Positions 43,264 to 51,269 of a stretch of 64,000 bases of DNA are shown here, piece after piece. The notes beneath the pieces are model-generated. The model saw only the letters and a program-made list of their open reading frames with translations, did not search any database and was not told the origin of the DNA. Every line of letters starts with the position of its first letter. Within the stretch, counting starts at the first letter, position 1. This DNA comes from JAFKKS01 sp039808325 (GTDB taxonomy: Bacteria; Pseudomonadota; Alphaproteobacteria; Rhizobiales; Xanthobacteraceae). The stretch lies in NCBI GenBank assembly GCA_039808325.1, contig JBDHSU010000005.1:8880-72879 (forward strand). Reading direction: 5' to 3'. The position numbers were made by a program, and so were the translations under genes.

Positions 43264-43381
43264 CGTCATCCTGAGGTGCTCGCGAAGCGAGCCTCGAAGG
43301 ATGCACGGCCAATTTCCTCAACGGTGGCCGTCGCCCTTCGAGGCTCGGCGCTTGCGCGCCTCGCACCTCAGGATGACGGAT
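43264..43381. repeat. Palindromic repeat, family B, copy 3
   Basis: CCGTCATCCTGAGGTGCTCG at left and CTCGCACCTCAGGATGACGG at right; internal CGAAGCGAGCCTCGAAGGAT and CCTTCGAGGCTCGGCG arms. The most regular copy of the three. It sits between convergent leuD and the permease gene and may end both transcripts. Confidence 0.85.
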
Positions 43382-43412
43382 GGAGTTCACCTGCGTCCGT
43401 CGACTATCTTTG

Positions 43413-44174
43413 CTACCTTCGCATCCGCCGGTCGAGCGCCAGCAGCAGGCTGTTGGCGGTGATGGCGAACACCACGACCACGAGGATCACGGCCGTCGTC
43501 ATGCGCACATTGTGCAGGTTGATGCCGTTGATGATGAGGAAGCCGAGGCCGCGTTGAGAGGCGAACATCTCGCCGATCAGCACGCCCAGCAGCGTCAGCG
43601 AGAACCCGACGCGGATGCCGGTGATGATCTCGGGCATCACCGCCGGCATCAACACCGTGCGGACCGTCTGCCATTGCGACAGCCGCATCACGCGCGCCGT
43701 GCGCAGCAGCACCGGATTGATGTTCTTCACCGCGTTGAGCGTGAACAGGATGATCGGGATGATGCCGTGCATCACGCCGAACGCGACTTTCGCGGAAATG
43801 CCGAGGCCGAAGATCAACAGCACCAGCGGATAGAGCGTGATTTTCGGGATGGTGTAGAGCGCGACCAGGATCGGTTCGCCGACGTCGCCGGCAAAGCGCT
43901 GTAGGCCGAGGAAGAGGCCGAGCGCCAATCCGAGGGCGATCGAGATGACAAGCGCATAGGCGAAGGCGACGAGCGTCGCCTGCACATGCGTCCAGAAGCT
44001 TTGCGTGGTGACGAGCGTCGCCGCGTATCGCAGCGTCTGTATCGGCGATGTGATCGCCGAGTCGCCGACCCAGGCGTAGACGGCCTGCCAGCCGGCGACG
44101 ACGACGGCGACGATGATCAGCGAATCGAGGATACGCGAATCGAACGGCGAACGGGCCGCCGGCTGTGCGCTCAT
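43413..44174 (-). CDS. ABC transporter permease, SsuC/TauC-like (second of pair)
   Basis: 253 residues from the ATG at 44174, which overlaps the stop of the preceding permease (ATGA). About six membrane spans of the binding-protein-dependent type. The coupling loop is near 175-195 (A-R-V-M-R-L-S-Q-W-Q-T-V-R-T-V-L-M-P-A). Inner-membrane half of a heterodimeric importer with the upstream permease. Last gene of the minus-strand operon. Confidence 0.9.
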   Translation of the reverse strand: MSAQPAARSPFDSRILDSLIIVAVVVAGWQAVYAWVGDSAITSPIQTLRYAATLVTTQSFWTHVQATLVAFAYALVISIALGLALGLFLGLQRFAGDVGEPILVALYTIPKITLYPLVLLIFGLGISAKVAFGVMHGIIPIILFTLNAVKNINPVLLRTARVMRLSQWQTVRTVLMPAVMPEIITGIRVGFSLTLLGVLIGEMFASQRGLGFLIINGINLHNVRMTTAVILVVVVFAITANSLLLALDRRMRR

Positions 44175-44932
44175 GCCCGCGCCCTCCGCTTGAGGAGGCG
44201 CTGCTCCCACATATGCAGGATCGCGTTCATCACCGTGACGACGACGAGGACGAACATCATCAGCGCGTACATCGTGTCATTGTCGAAGTTCTGGTAGGCG
44301 TAGGCGATCGAGAAACCGAGGCCGCCGCCGGAGAGGATGAACTCGCCGGCGATGATGCCGATGAAGGCATAGGCCAGCGCGAGCTTGAGGCCGGTGAAGA
44401 GGTACGGCGCGGCGCTGGGCAGCGTCAGCAGCATGACCGTGGACAGTGGGCTCATGCGGTAGATTTTCGCCGTCTTGACGAGGACGCGCGGCACCCGGTC
44501 GAGGCCGTTGAGCGTGCTGATCACCATCGCGGCGGTCGCGAACACGACGCCGATGGCGATCAGCGGAATGGTGTTGAGCCCGAACAGGGCGATCAGCAGC
44601 GGATAAAAGACGAAGAACGGGATCGAGTAGTACGAGGCGAGGAGCGGATCGAGCGCGCGGCGCACGCGCGGCAAGGCATGCACCAGCGCGCCGATGCCCA
44701 GGCCGACGGTGACGGAGAACACGAAGGCGATCGCGACGGTGGAGAAGGTCTGGATGATATCGTTCGTCATCTGGCCTGACGCCAGAATCTCATAGAGCTT
44801 CACCGCCATCGCGCTCGGCGGGATCATCGTGAGCGGATTGATGATCTTTGTCCGGCACAGGACCTCGAGCAACAACACCGAGCCCACGATCAGGGCGATC
44901 CGCGACCAGCCGACTTTTGCCGCGCGCGTCAC
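44171..44932 (-). CDS. ABC transporter permease, SsuC/TauC-like (first of pair)
   Basis: 253 residues from a GTG at 44932. This start overlaps the ATPase stop as GTGA, matching the overlap style of the whole operon; an upstream ATG at 45004 lies deep inside the ATPase gene. Six spans; coupling loop A-K-I-Y-R-M-S-P-L-S-T-V-M-L-L-T-L-P near 155-172. Two different permeases rather than a homodimer are less common in this family. Confidence 0.88.
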   Translation of the reverse strand: MTRAAKVGWSRIALIVGSVLLLEVLCRTKIINPLTMIPPSAMAVKLYEILASGQMTNDIIQTFSTVAIAFVFSVTVGLGIGALVHALPRVRRALDPLLASYYSIPFFVFYPLLIALFGLNTIPLIAIGVVFATAAMVISTLNGLDRVPRVLVKTAKIYRMSPLSTVMLLTLPSAAPYLFTGLKLALAYAFIGIIAGEFILSGGGLGFSIAYAYQNFDNDTMYALMMFVLVVVTVMNAILHMWEQRLLKRRARA

Positions 44933-45792
44933 GTGTCCGCTCTTTGCGTGAGGCCTTCGCGAGAGCCGATGGCCTTCAGCGATTCGCCGCGCAGAAGCGA
45001 CCACAGTTTTCCCGTCAAAGTTCCGAAAGCCGAATCGGCGACGATGCGGCTGTCGCGTTCACGCGGCCAGCCGGTCGTGAGGACGTCGATGAAACGGCCG
45101 GGCCGCGCCGACATGACGCCGACCCGATCGGACAGCATCGCCGCTTCGTCGAGTGCGTGCGTGATCAGCATTACGGTCGCGTTCGTCTCGCGCCACAGCC
45201 GCAGCAACTCGTCGCCCATCAGCAGCCGTGTCTGCTGATCGAGCGCGCCGAACGGCTCGTCGAGCAGGATCAGGCGCGGCTGCATCACCAGCGTGCGCGC
45301 GATGCAGACGCGCTGGCGCATGCCGCCGGAAAGCTGCGCCGGATAAGCTTTGGTGAAGTCCTTCAAACCCATGAAGCCGATGGCGTAAGTGACGCGCCGC
45401 TCGATTTCGGCGGCGTCGACGCCGGCGCGGCGCAGCCCGAACGCGACGTTGTCGTGTACGGTGAGCCAGGGAAACGACGCGTCCTCCTGGAAGACGACGC
45501 CGACCCCATCCGGCACCGTGCCGTGCACCGGATTGCCCTCGAAGGTGATCGTGCCGTCGGTCGGCGGGTTCAGGCCGGCAAGCACGTCGAGCAACGTCGA
45601 CTTGCCGCAGCCGGAGGGGCCGACCACGGCGAGGAACTCGCCGTGGCCGATATCGAGGTCGACGGGACCGAGCGCGTGCACGGCCATCGCGCCCGGATAG
45701 ACGCGCGTCACGCCGCGCAGGACGGCATGGGCGCCGCGACGATCCTGGTCCGTCGTCGCCGGCGCCGATCCGGAAGCGCCATCGCGCATCAT
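44929..45792 (-). CDS. ABC transporter ATP-binding protein, SsuB/TauB-like
   Basis: 287 residues from the ATG at 45792 (ATGA overlap with the binding-protein stop; a second ATG follows at once). Walker A G-P-S-G-C-G-K-S-T near 60, Q-loop F-Q-E-D near 100, signature L-S-G-G-M-R-Q-R near 153, Walker B L-I-L-L-D-E-P-F-G near 173. Energises uptake by the two permeases downstream. Confidence 0.92.
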   Translation of the reverse strand: MMRDGASGSAPATTDQDRRGAHAVLRGVTRVYPGAMAVHALGPVDLDIGHGEFLAVVGPSGCGKSTLLDVLAGLNPPTDGTITFEGNPVHGTVPDGVGVVFQEDASFPWLTVHDNVAFGLRRAGVDAAEIERRVTYAIGFMGLKDFTKAYPAQLSGGMRQRVCIARTLVMQPRLILLDEPFGALDQQTRLLMGDELLRLWRETNATVMLITHALDEAAMLSDRVGVMSARPGRFIDVLTTGWPRERDSRIVADSAFGTLTGKLWSLLRGESLKAIGSREGLTQRADT

Positions 45793-46781
45793 TGCGTCTT
45801 TGCAAGGTCCTTCGGAAGGAACGAAGTGTCCACCATCGCCTTCCAATCCGGCGGCGCCTTCAGCGTGCCGACGAGCTGCATGCCTTCCGCCATGCGGTTC
45901 ATGCCGTCATAGTTCAGCGCGCCGTTGCCCCAGTATTTGATCTCCAGGAAGTGCTTGAACACGTTGGTGTAGAGCTTGGCATCGCCGTTGTACGCCTTCG
46001 CGACGATCGCGGCGGACTCCTCCGGGTGTTTCGTGATGTATTCGACGCCCTCGCGGCGGCCCTCGATGATGCCGCGCAGCTTGTCGCCACCCGTTTTCGC
46101 GAATTCTTCCGTGGTCACGAGCACCGTCTGCGTCATCTGCGGCGGGAAGCAGTCGCCCGACCAGAACAGCGGCCGGACCTTGTCCTTGTTCTCCGACCAC
46201 AACGGCTCGGAGTTCATTCCCGCGTCCACCGCCTTGTTGATCACGGCGGAAAGGTTGGCGCCGTTGTCGCCGGCCGGGAGAAGCTTCACGTCCTTCGGGT
46301 CGATCTTCGCCGACTTGAGACACATCAGGATCAGCATGTTGGTGACGGATCCGGGCGATGTGTAGCTCACCTTCTTGCCGACGACGTCCTTGATCGATTT
46401 GAGCGCGGAATCCGGCTGTGTGATCCAGAGGATGTCGGCCACGGTCTCGACGCCGCCGCCGATGATCTTCAACGGCTGCCCGCGATTGATCGCCAGCACC
46501 GCTGCCGGGAGCGCGACCTCGCCGAACGGCAGTTCGCCGGCCAGGGTGTTGCGCACGGAGGTACCGCCGCCCGCGGAGGTGAGGATGCCCGTGATGTCGA
46601 CACCGTGTTTCTTGAAGAAGCCCTTCTCCATCGCGACGGCATATGGCGCGCCGTAGAAGGCGGAGCCCCAGTGGGTCACGGTGATCGTCTCGGCTGCCGC
46701 GCCGGCGCTGAACGTTGCGGCGGCCGCCAATCCCAGAGCGAAGGCCACAGGGCGCGCGGCCCCGATGAAGGTTCCGGCCAT
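45789..46781 (-). CDS. ABC transporter substrate-binding protein, NMT1/SsuA-like
   Basis: 330 residues with a signal peptide (A-F-A-L-G-L-A-A-A-A-T-F-S-A-G-A-A-A, cleavage near residue 30). NMT1/SsuA fold: A-V-A-M-E-K-G-F-F-K-K-H-G-V near 48, S-P-G-S-V-T-N-M-L near 140. This class binds sulfonates, pyrimidine precursors, aromatic or aliphatic acids. Linked downstream of the lyase and MmgE/PrpD genes, a carboxylic acid is the favoured ligand (inference). It follows MmgE/PrpD after 80 bases. Confidence 0.9.
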   Translation of the reverse strand: MAGTFIGAARPVAFALGLAAAATFSAGAAAETITVTHWGSAFYGAPYAVAMEKGFFKKHGVDITGILTSAGGGTSVRNTLAGELPFGEVALPAAVLAINRGQPLKIIGGGVETVADILWITQPDSALKSIKDVVGKKVSYTSPGSVTNMLILMCLKSAKIDPKDVKLLPAGDNGANLSAVINKAVDAGMNSEPLWSENKDKVRPLFWSGDCFPPQMTQTVLVTTEEFAKTGGDKLRGIIEGRREGVEYITKHPEESAAIVAKAYNGDAKLYTNVFKHFLEIKYWGNGALNYDGMNRMAEGMQLVGTLKAPPDWKAMVDTSFLPKDLAKTQ

Positions 46782-46861
46782 CGTATTCCTCCCGTTTGTT
46801 TCTGTTTGCGACCGGTATAGTGCAGCGCGCGGATGACGGCTTCAAGGCCTCGCCGTGACTA

Positions 46862-48271
46862 TCAGGCGTGTCCCTCCGTCGGAGCGTCGAACGCCAGATC
46901 GCCGATGAAAGCCAGGACGCCATCGCCGTCGAGCTTGCCGACGCGGCGCGCGGTCGCGATGAGGCCGTCGGCGCGGGCGGCGGGCAGGACGTGCCTGAGG
47001 CAGTCGCGCGCTTTGTTGACCAGCCGTTCCGGCTCGGCGCGATGGCCCCAGGAGCCTGGCGGGCCGTCGCACATGCCGTCGAGTTTTCGGCCGTCTTCCA
47101 ATTCGACTTCGATGTCGACGCGCATCTCGTGCCAGCGGCCGCTGCGCTTCGGGTCGCCATCGATGATGAAGCGAGGCAGCAGCGCGACCATGTCGGACGC
47201 GAAACGGCGCTCGTCGGTAAAGCTGTCGACGCCGACGCGGCCGTCGAGCAATGCCGCCGCCGCCGTGTATTGGAAGCTGAACTTGCCGGCGAGTCCCGTC
47301 CGCGGATTGGGGCGGTCGACGTAAGGCATGTACGGTCCGATGATCCGCACGCTGCGGATGGTGGCGCGGGGCGGCATCTTCTCGCGTGCCGCCAGCGCGG
47401 CGGTGATGACGAAATGCGTGCCGTACTGGCTCGGATAGAACTTCGTGGCAGGGCCGGGATCGACGACATGCATCGTCGGCGCGGGGGCGGTGAGCAGTTG
47501 CGCCGAATAGCTGCCGCCGAAGAATGCCGCCGCATAGCCGCGCGGCGGCGCCAGGGCGTCGGCGTCGGCGGTGAAGCCGCGCGACGCCATCAGCGCGGAT
47601 TCAAGCCCCGATGCCGCCGCCTGCCCGCAATGCAACGCTTTCGTCATGCTCCCGGCGTTGGCCTGGATCGCGCCGGCCCGTGACGCCGCGATGCCGAGCG
47701 CATTCACCAGCGCGTCCGCGTCGAGGCCAAGCAGGTAACCGCAGGCGACCGCGCTGCCGAGCGGCCCGACGACGCCGGGCGGGTGGAACGTGAGATGCCC
47801 CGGCTCATATTGTCCGGACGCGATGCGCAAGCGGGCCTGCGTCTCGATGCCGAGCGCAAGCGCGGCGAGCAACGATTGGCCCGACAGCGGCGGCGCATCG
47901 GGGCGCGCCGCGGCGGCGCCGCGCGCGCGCATTTCGATCAGCGCGAACAGGGCAGGCAGCACCGTCGACAGCGAATGGTTGGCCGGGTTCCACATCGGCT
48001 CGTAGTCGAGCACGTGCATGGACGCGCCGTTCGCGCGGGCAGCCTCCGGTCCGGAGACGCGCGCCCGCCGCCCGATGACGGTCGCGACAGGTGCCGCCTC
48101 GGTCGCGACCGCCATATCGCCGAGAATGCGCGGTCCGGGCTCGCATGATCCGAGCGCGGCGACGGCGACGCCATCAAGCACGAGATTGCTCGCCGCCTCC
48201 TGCACGGCGGCGGAATGGGCCTGCGGCACGAGCGACAGGAGGTGTTCGATGAAACCCTTTGTCTCGCTCAT
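46862..48271 (-). CDS. MmgE/PrpD family protein
   Basis: 469 residues. The N-terminal helical domain carries G-R-R-A-R-V-S-G-P-E-A-A-R-A-N-G-A near 67 and H-V-L-D-Y-E-P near 87. The lid domain begins near 280. PrpD dehydrates 2-methylcitrate, and relatives act on citrate, itaconate or unknown acids. It overlaps the upstream lyase gene by four bases (48268-48271). The pairing of a PrpD-type dehydratase with a PrpB-type lyase resembles the methylcitrate cycle, but no methylcitrate synthase is present. Confidence 0.88.
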   Translation of the reverse strand: MSETKGFIEHLLSLVPQAHSAAVQEAASNLVLDGVAVAALGSCEPGPRILGDMAVATEAAPVATVIGRRARVSGPEAARANGASMHVLDYEPMWNPANHSLSTVLPALFALIEMRARGAAAARPDAPPLSGQSLLAALALGIETQARLRIASGQYEPGHLTFHPPGVVGPLGSAVACGYLLGLDADALVNALGIAASRAGAIQANAGSMTKALHCGQAAASGLESALMASRGFTADADALAPPRGYAAAFFGGSYSAQLLTAPAPTMHVVDPGPATKFYPSQYGTHFVITAALAAREKMPPRATIRSVRIIGPYMPYVDRPNPRTGLAGKFSFQYTAAAALLDGRVGVDSFTDERRFASDMVALLPRFIIDGDPKRSGRWHEMRVDIEVELEDGRKLDGMCDGPPGSWGHRAEPERLVNKARDCLRHVLPAARADGLIATARRVGKLDGDGVLAFIGDLAFDAPTEGHA

Positions 48272-49182
48272 CGCCCGGCCCCTTTCGTCGCTTCGGTTTG
48301 CTCCGAAGGCGTCCGGTAGCGTGCCTCGAGCGCCATATAGCGCGCATGATCGACGAGGTCCTGCCGATCCTTGAATGAGATCACCTGCGCCTCCGCGCCG
48401 GCGAGCGAGCCGTGCGACTTGAGATGCGCCATGACGCTCTTCATCGCCAGCATGGAGGCCTGCAGCGCCGCGTTCGCGTAGAGGATCGCGGCGAACCCCA
48501 TGGCCGCCAGTTCCTCGCGCGGGAACAGCGGCGTCTTGCCGCCGAACACCAGGTTGCAGATGTGGATGCCGGGGACGGCGCGCGGAATGCGGCGAAGCTC
48601 ATCGACGTTCTGCGGCGCCTCGACGAAGAGAACGTCCGCGCCGGCCTCCTGATAAGCGGCGGCGCGCTCCAGCGCATCCTCGAAGCCCGTCACCGCCCGC
48701 GCGTCGGTGCGGGCGATGATCATCATGTCGGGGTCGAGCCGAGCGTCGACGGCGGCCTTGACCTTCTGCACCATCTCGTCGCGCGAAACGACTTCCTTGC
48801 CTTCGAAGTGTCCGCAGCGTTTGGGAAAGACCTGATCCTCGATCTGGATCGCGCTCGCGCCGGCGCGCTCGAACAGGCGTACCGTACGCCCGAGATTGAC
48901 GGCGTTGCCGAAGCCGGTGTCGCCGTCGACGACGATCGGCACACGCACCGCGTCGCGGATGGCCATGACGTGCTCCGCGACTTCCGTTGCCGTCGTGAGC
49001 CCGACATCCGGCGCGCCGAGATAGGCATTGGCGACGCCGGCGCCGGTCACGTAGACCGCCTCGAATCCGGCCCCTTCGATGATCCGGGCGGTCAGGGCAT
49101 TCGGCGCGCCGGGGATGATGAGGCCGGCGCCCGCTTTCATCAGGCGCCGCAGCGCCGCGTTCTGTTCCCCTGCTTCAGCCAT
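48268..49182 (-). CDS. Isocitrate lyase / PEP mutase superfamily lyase (copy 2)
   Basis: 304 residues from the ATG at 49182 (AAAGG about nine bases upstream); a TTG at 49215 adds 11 residues. D-G-D-T-G-F-G-N near 87, I-E-D-Q-V-F-P-K-R-C-G-H near 115 and I-I-A-R-T-D-A-R-A near 155. As in copy 1, the catalytic-loop cysteine is kept. The two copies share these motifs but differ widely elsewhere, so they are not a recent duplication. First gene of the six-gene minus-strand operon. Confidence 0.86.
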   Translation of the reverse strand: MAEAGEQNAALRRLMKAGAGLIIPGAPNALTARIIEGAGFEAVYVTGAGVANAYLGAPDVGLTTATEVAEHVMAIRDAVRVPIVVDGDTGFGNAVNLGRTVRLFERAGASAIQIEDQVFPKRCGHFEGKEVVSRDEMVQKVKAAVDARLDPDMMIIARTDARAVTGFEDALERAAAYQEAGADVLFVEAPQNVDELRRIPRAVPGIHICNLVFGGKTPLFPREELAAMGFAAILYANAALQASMLAMKSVMAHLKSHGSLAGAEAQVISFKDRQDLVDHARYMALEARYRTPSEQTEATKGAGR

Positions 49183-49375
49183 GGCCGCCAGCCTTTCGTT
49201 CGCGGGTGGTGACAAAGTTGGGCAACTGACCTAACCCAGCGACGGGCGATCGGCCAGCCTTGTATCCCATGGTATGCGCTCCCGTCAGGGCTGCGATCCG
49301 CGGCTCTTCGCAGATGCGAGCAGCGCGGCTTATGATGGCGGACTCTGCCTGAAGGGCGTGAATAAGGAGACGGCG

Positions 49376-50020
49376 ATGGCGAAAGCCACAAAAACAACCC
49401 GCAAACCCGAGAAGCAGGCGGCAGCGCCGGGGCGCCCGACCCGCGCGGAAAGCGAGGACGCGGTCCGTACCCTGATCCGCTGGGCCGGCGACGACCCTGA
49501 TCGCGAGGGGTTGCGGGCAACGCCGAGCCGGGTCGTGCGCGCTTTCGAGGAGTGGTTCGCCGGCTATCGTCAGGATCCGCACGAATTTCTCAACCGCACC
49601 TTCTCGGAAGTCGGCGGCTATGACGAGATGGTCGTGCTCCGCAATATCCGTTTCGAAAGCCATTGCGAGCATCACATCGCGCCGATCATCGGGCGAGTGC
49701 ATATCGGCTACCTTCCGACCAATCGCGTCGTCGGTATCTCGAAGCTCGCGCGCCTGATCGAGGTGTATTCCAAGCGCCTGCAGATCCAGGAACGGCTGAC
49801 GGCGGAGATCGCGCATGCGCTCAACGATGTGCTGCGGCCGCAAGGCGTCGGCGTGATCGTCGAGGCTTCGCACGAATGCATGACGACGCGCGGCGTTCAC
49901 AAGACCGACGTGACGATGGTGACCAGCGAGATGCTCGGCGTGTTCCGCACGAATTCGGAAACGCGCAACGAATTCCTTGCCGCCATCGGCCCCGCCCGCG
50001 CGACGCGTAACGGGCACTAA
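49376..50020 (+). CDS. folE: GTP cyclohydrolase I (FolE)
   Basis: 214 residues from the ATG at 49376 (AAGGAG six bases ahead). Zinc and catalytic residues: R-F-E-S-H-C-E-H-H-I-A-P near 92, G-I-S-K-L-A-R near 120, and E-C-M-T-T-R-G-V-H-K near 168. It converts GTP to dihydroneopterin triphosphate, first step to tetrahydrofolate. The His/Cys set shows the zinc-dependent type IA enzyme. It diverges from the lyase operon; both promoters lie within 193 bases. Confidence 0.95.
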   Translation: MAKATKTTRKPEKQAAAPGRPTRAESEDAVRTLIRWAGDDPDREGLRATPSRVVRAFEEWFAGYRQDPHEFLNRTFSEVGGYDEMVVLRNIRFESHCEHHIAPIIGRVHIGYLPTNRVVGISKLARLIEVYSKRLQIQERLTAEIAHALNDVLRPQGVGVIVEASHECMTTRGVHKTDVTMVTSEMLGVFRTNSETRNEFLAAIGPARATRNGH

Positions 50021-50045
50021 GCTCCATCAACCTCCAAAGGGTGAC

Positions 50046-51266
50046 ATGTACCAACTTCTCAAAGGCATGCGCGTCGTCGAAGGGTCTTCGTTCGTCGCTG
50101 CTCCCTCCTGCGCGCTGCATCTGCTGCAACTCGGCGCGGAAGTCATTCGTTTCGATCACGTCGCCGGCGGACCGGACTTCAACCGCTGGCCGTTGTCCGG
50201 CGATGGCGCGAGCTTCTATTGGGAGGGCCTGAACAAGGGCAAGAAATCGATCGCGATCGATCTATCCAAGCCGGAAGGGCGCGAGCTTGCGGTCCGGATC
50301 GCCACCGCGCCGGGGGAGAACGCCGGTCTGTTCGTGACCAACTATCCGGCCGACGGGTTTTTGTCGCATGCCAGGCTTGCTGCGCGTCGCCCCGATATCA
50401 TCACCGTCCGCGTGATGGGCTGGGCGGATGGGACGACCGCCGTCGACTACACCATCAACGCGGCGATCGGCCTGCCGCTGATGACCGGGCCCGCGAGTCT
50501 CGGCAGCGAGCCGGTCAATCACGTGTTGCCGGCGTGGGATCTGTTGACCGGCGCAACGGCCGCCTACGCGCTGCTTGCCGCCGAACGCTTCCGCCGCGAC
50601 ACCGGCAAGGGGCAGGAATTGCGCATTCCGCTCGGCGATGTCGCCATGGCGACGCTCGGGCATCTCGGCCAGATCGCGGAGGTGTCGGCTTCGGGCGCGG
50701 ACCGGCCCCGCATGGGCAATGCGCTTTACGGCGCGTTCGGGCGGGATTTCGTCACGTCGGACGGCGAACGGATGATGATCATTGCGATCACCCCGCGGCA
50801 GTGGAGCGGAATGCTGAAGGCGCTCGGTCTCGTGGAGGCGGTTGACGCGATCGAGAGGGAGCTCGGCGTATCCTTCGCCAAGGACGAGGGCGTGCGTTTC
50901 ACCCATCGCGAACGTCTGTTCCCCCTGATCGAAGCGGCCGTCGCGCAGCGCGCATTCTCCGATCTCGCCGCCGCCTTCGAGGCGCACGAGATGTGCTGGG
51001 GGCCGTATCGGACCGTCCACGGGGCGCTGCGGTCCGACCCGCGTTTCTCCGCCGAGAACCCGATGTTCCGCTCGGTCGCACACCCGGCGGGAACCTACCT
51101 CACGCCGGGCTCGCCGGTGACCGCCAGCGGCGAAAGCCGAGGGGCCCCCGCGCGTGCCCCGAAGCTCGGCGAGCATACCGAGGAGGTTCTCTCCGCGGTC
51201 CTCAACCTCAGTGGCGGCGAGATCGCCAAGCTGCACGACCAAGGGCTTGTCGCTTCGCCCCGGTGA
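50046..51266 (+). CDS. CaiB/BaiF family (class III) CoA transferase
   Basis: 406 residues from the ATG at 50046 (AAAGGG six bases upstream), 25 bases after folE. Family features: G-M-R-V-V-E-G-S-S-F-V-A-A-P near 7, N-K-G-K-K-S-I-A-I-D-L near 64 and the G-M-G-N-A-L-Y-G region. The catalytic aspartate position, usually in a Y-D-L context, reads A-V-D-Y-T-I-N-A-A here. Members move CoA between carboxylic acids. It could activate the acid imported by the nearby transporter, but its operon partner is folE. Confidence 0.84.
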   Translation: MYQLLKGMRVVEGSSFVAAPSCALHLLQLGAEVIRFDHVAGGPDFNRWPLSGDGASFYWEGLNKGKKSIAIDLSKPEGRELAVRIATAPGENAGLFVTNYPADGFLSHARLAARRPDIITVRVMGWADGTTAVDYTINAAIGLPLMTGPASLGSEPVNHVLPAWDLLTGATAAYALLAAERFRRDTGKGQELRIPLGDVAMATLGHLGQIAEVSASGADRPRMGNALYGAFGRDFVTSDGERMMIIAITPRQWSGMLKALGLVEAVDAIERELGVSFAKDEGVRFTHRERLFPLIEAAVAQRAFSDLAAAFEAHEMCWGPYRTVHGALRSDPRFSAENPMFRSVAHPAGTYLTPGSPVTASGESRGAPARAPKLGEHTEEVLSAVLNLSGGEIAKLHDQGLVASPR

Positions 51267-51269
51267 TCC

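Noticed and set aside
50046..51266. Including the CoA transferase firmly in the catabolic operon
   Set aside because: It is on the opposite strand, downstream of folE, so the link is only proximity.
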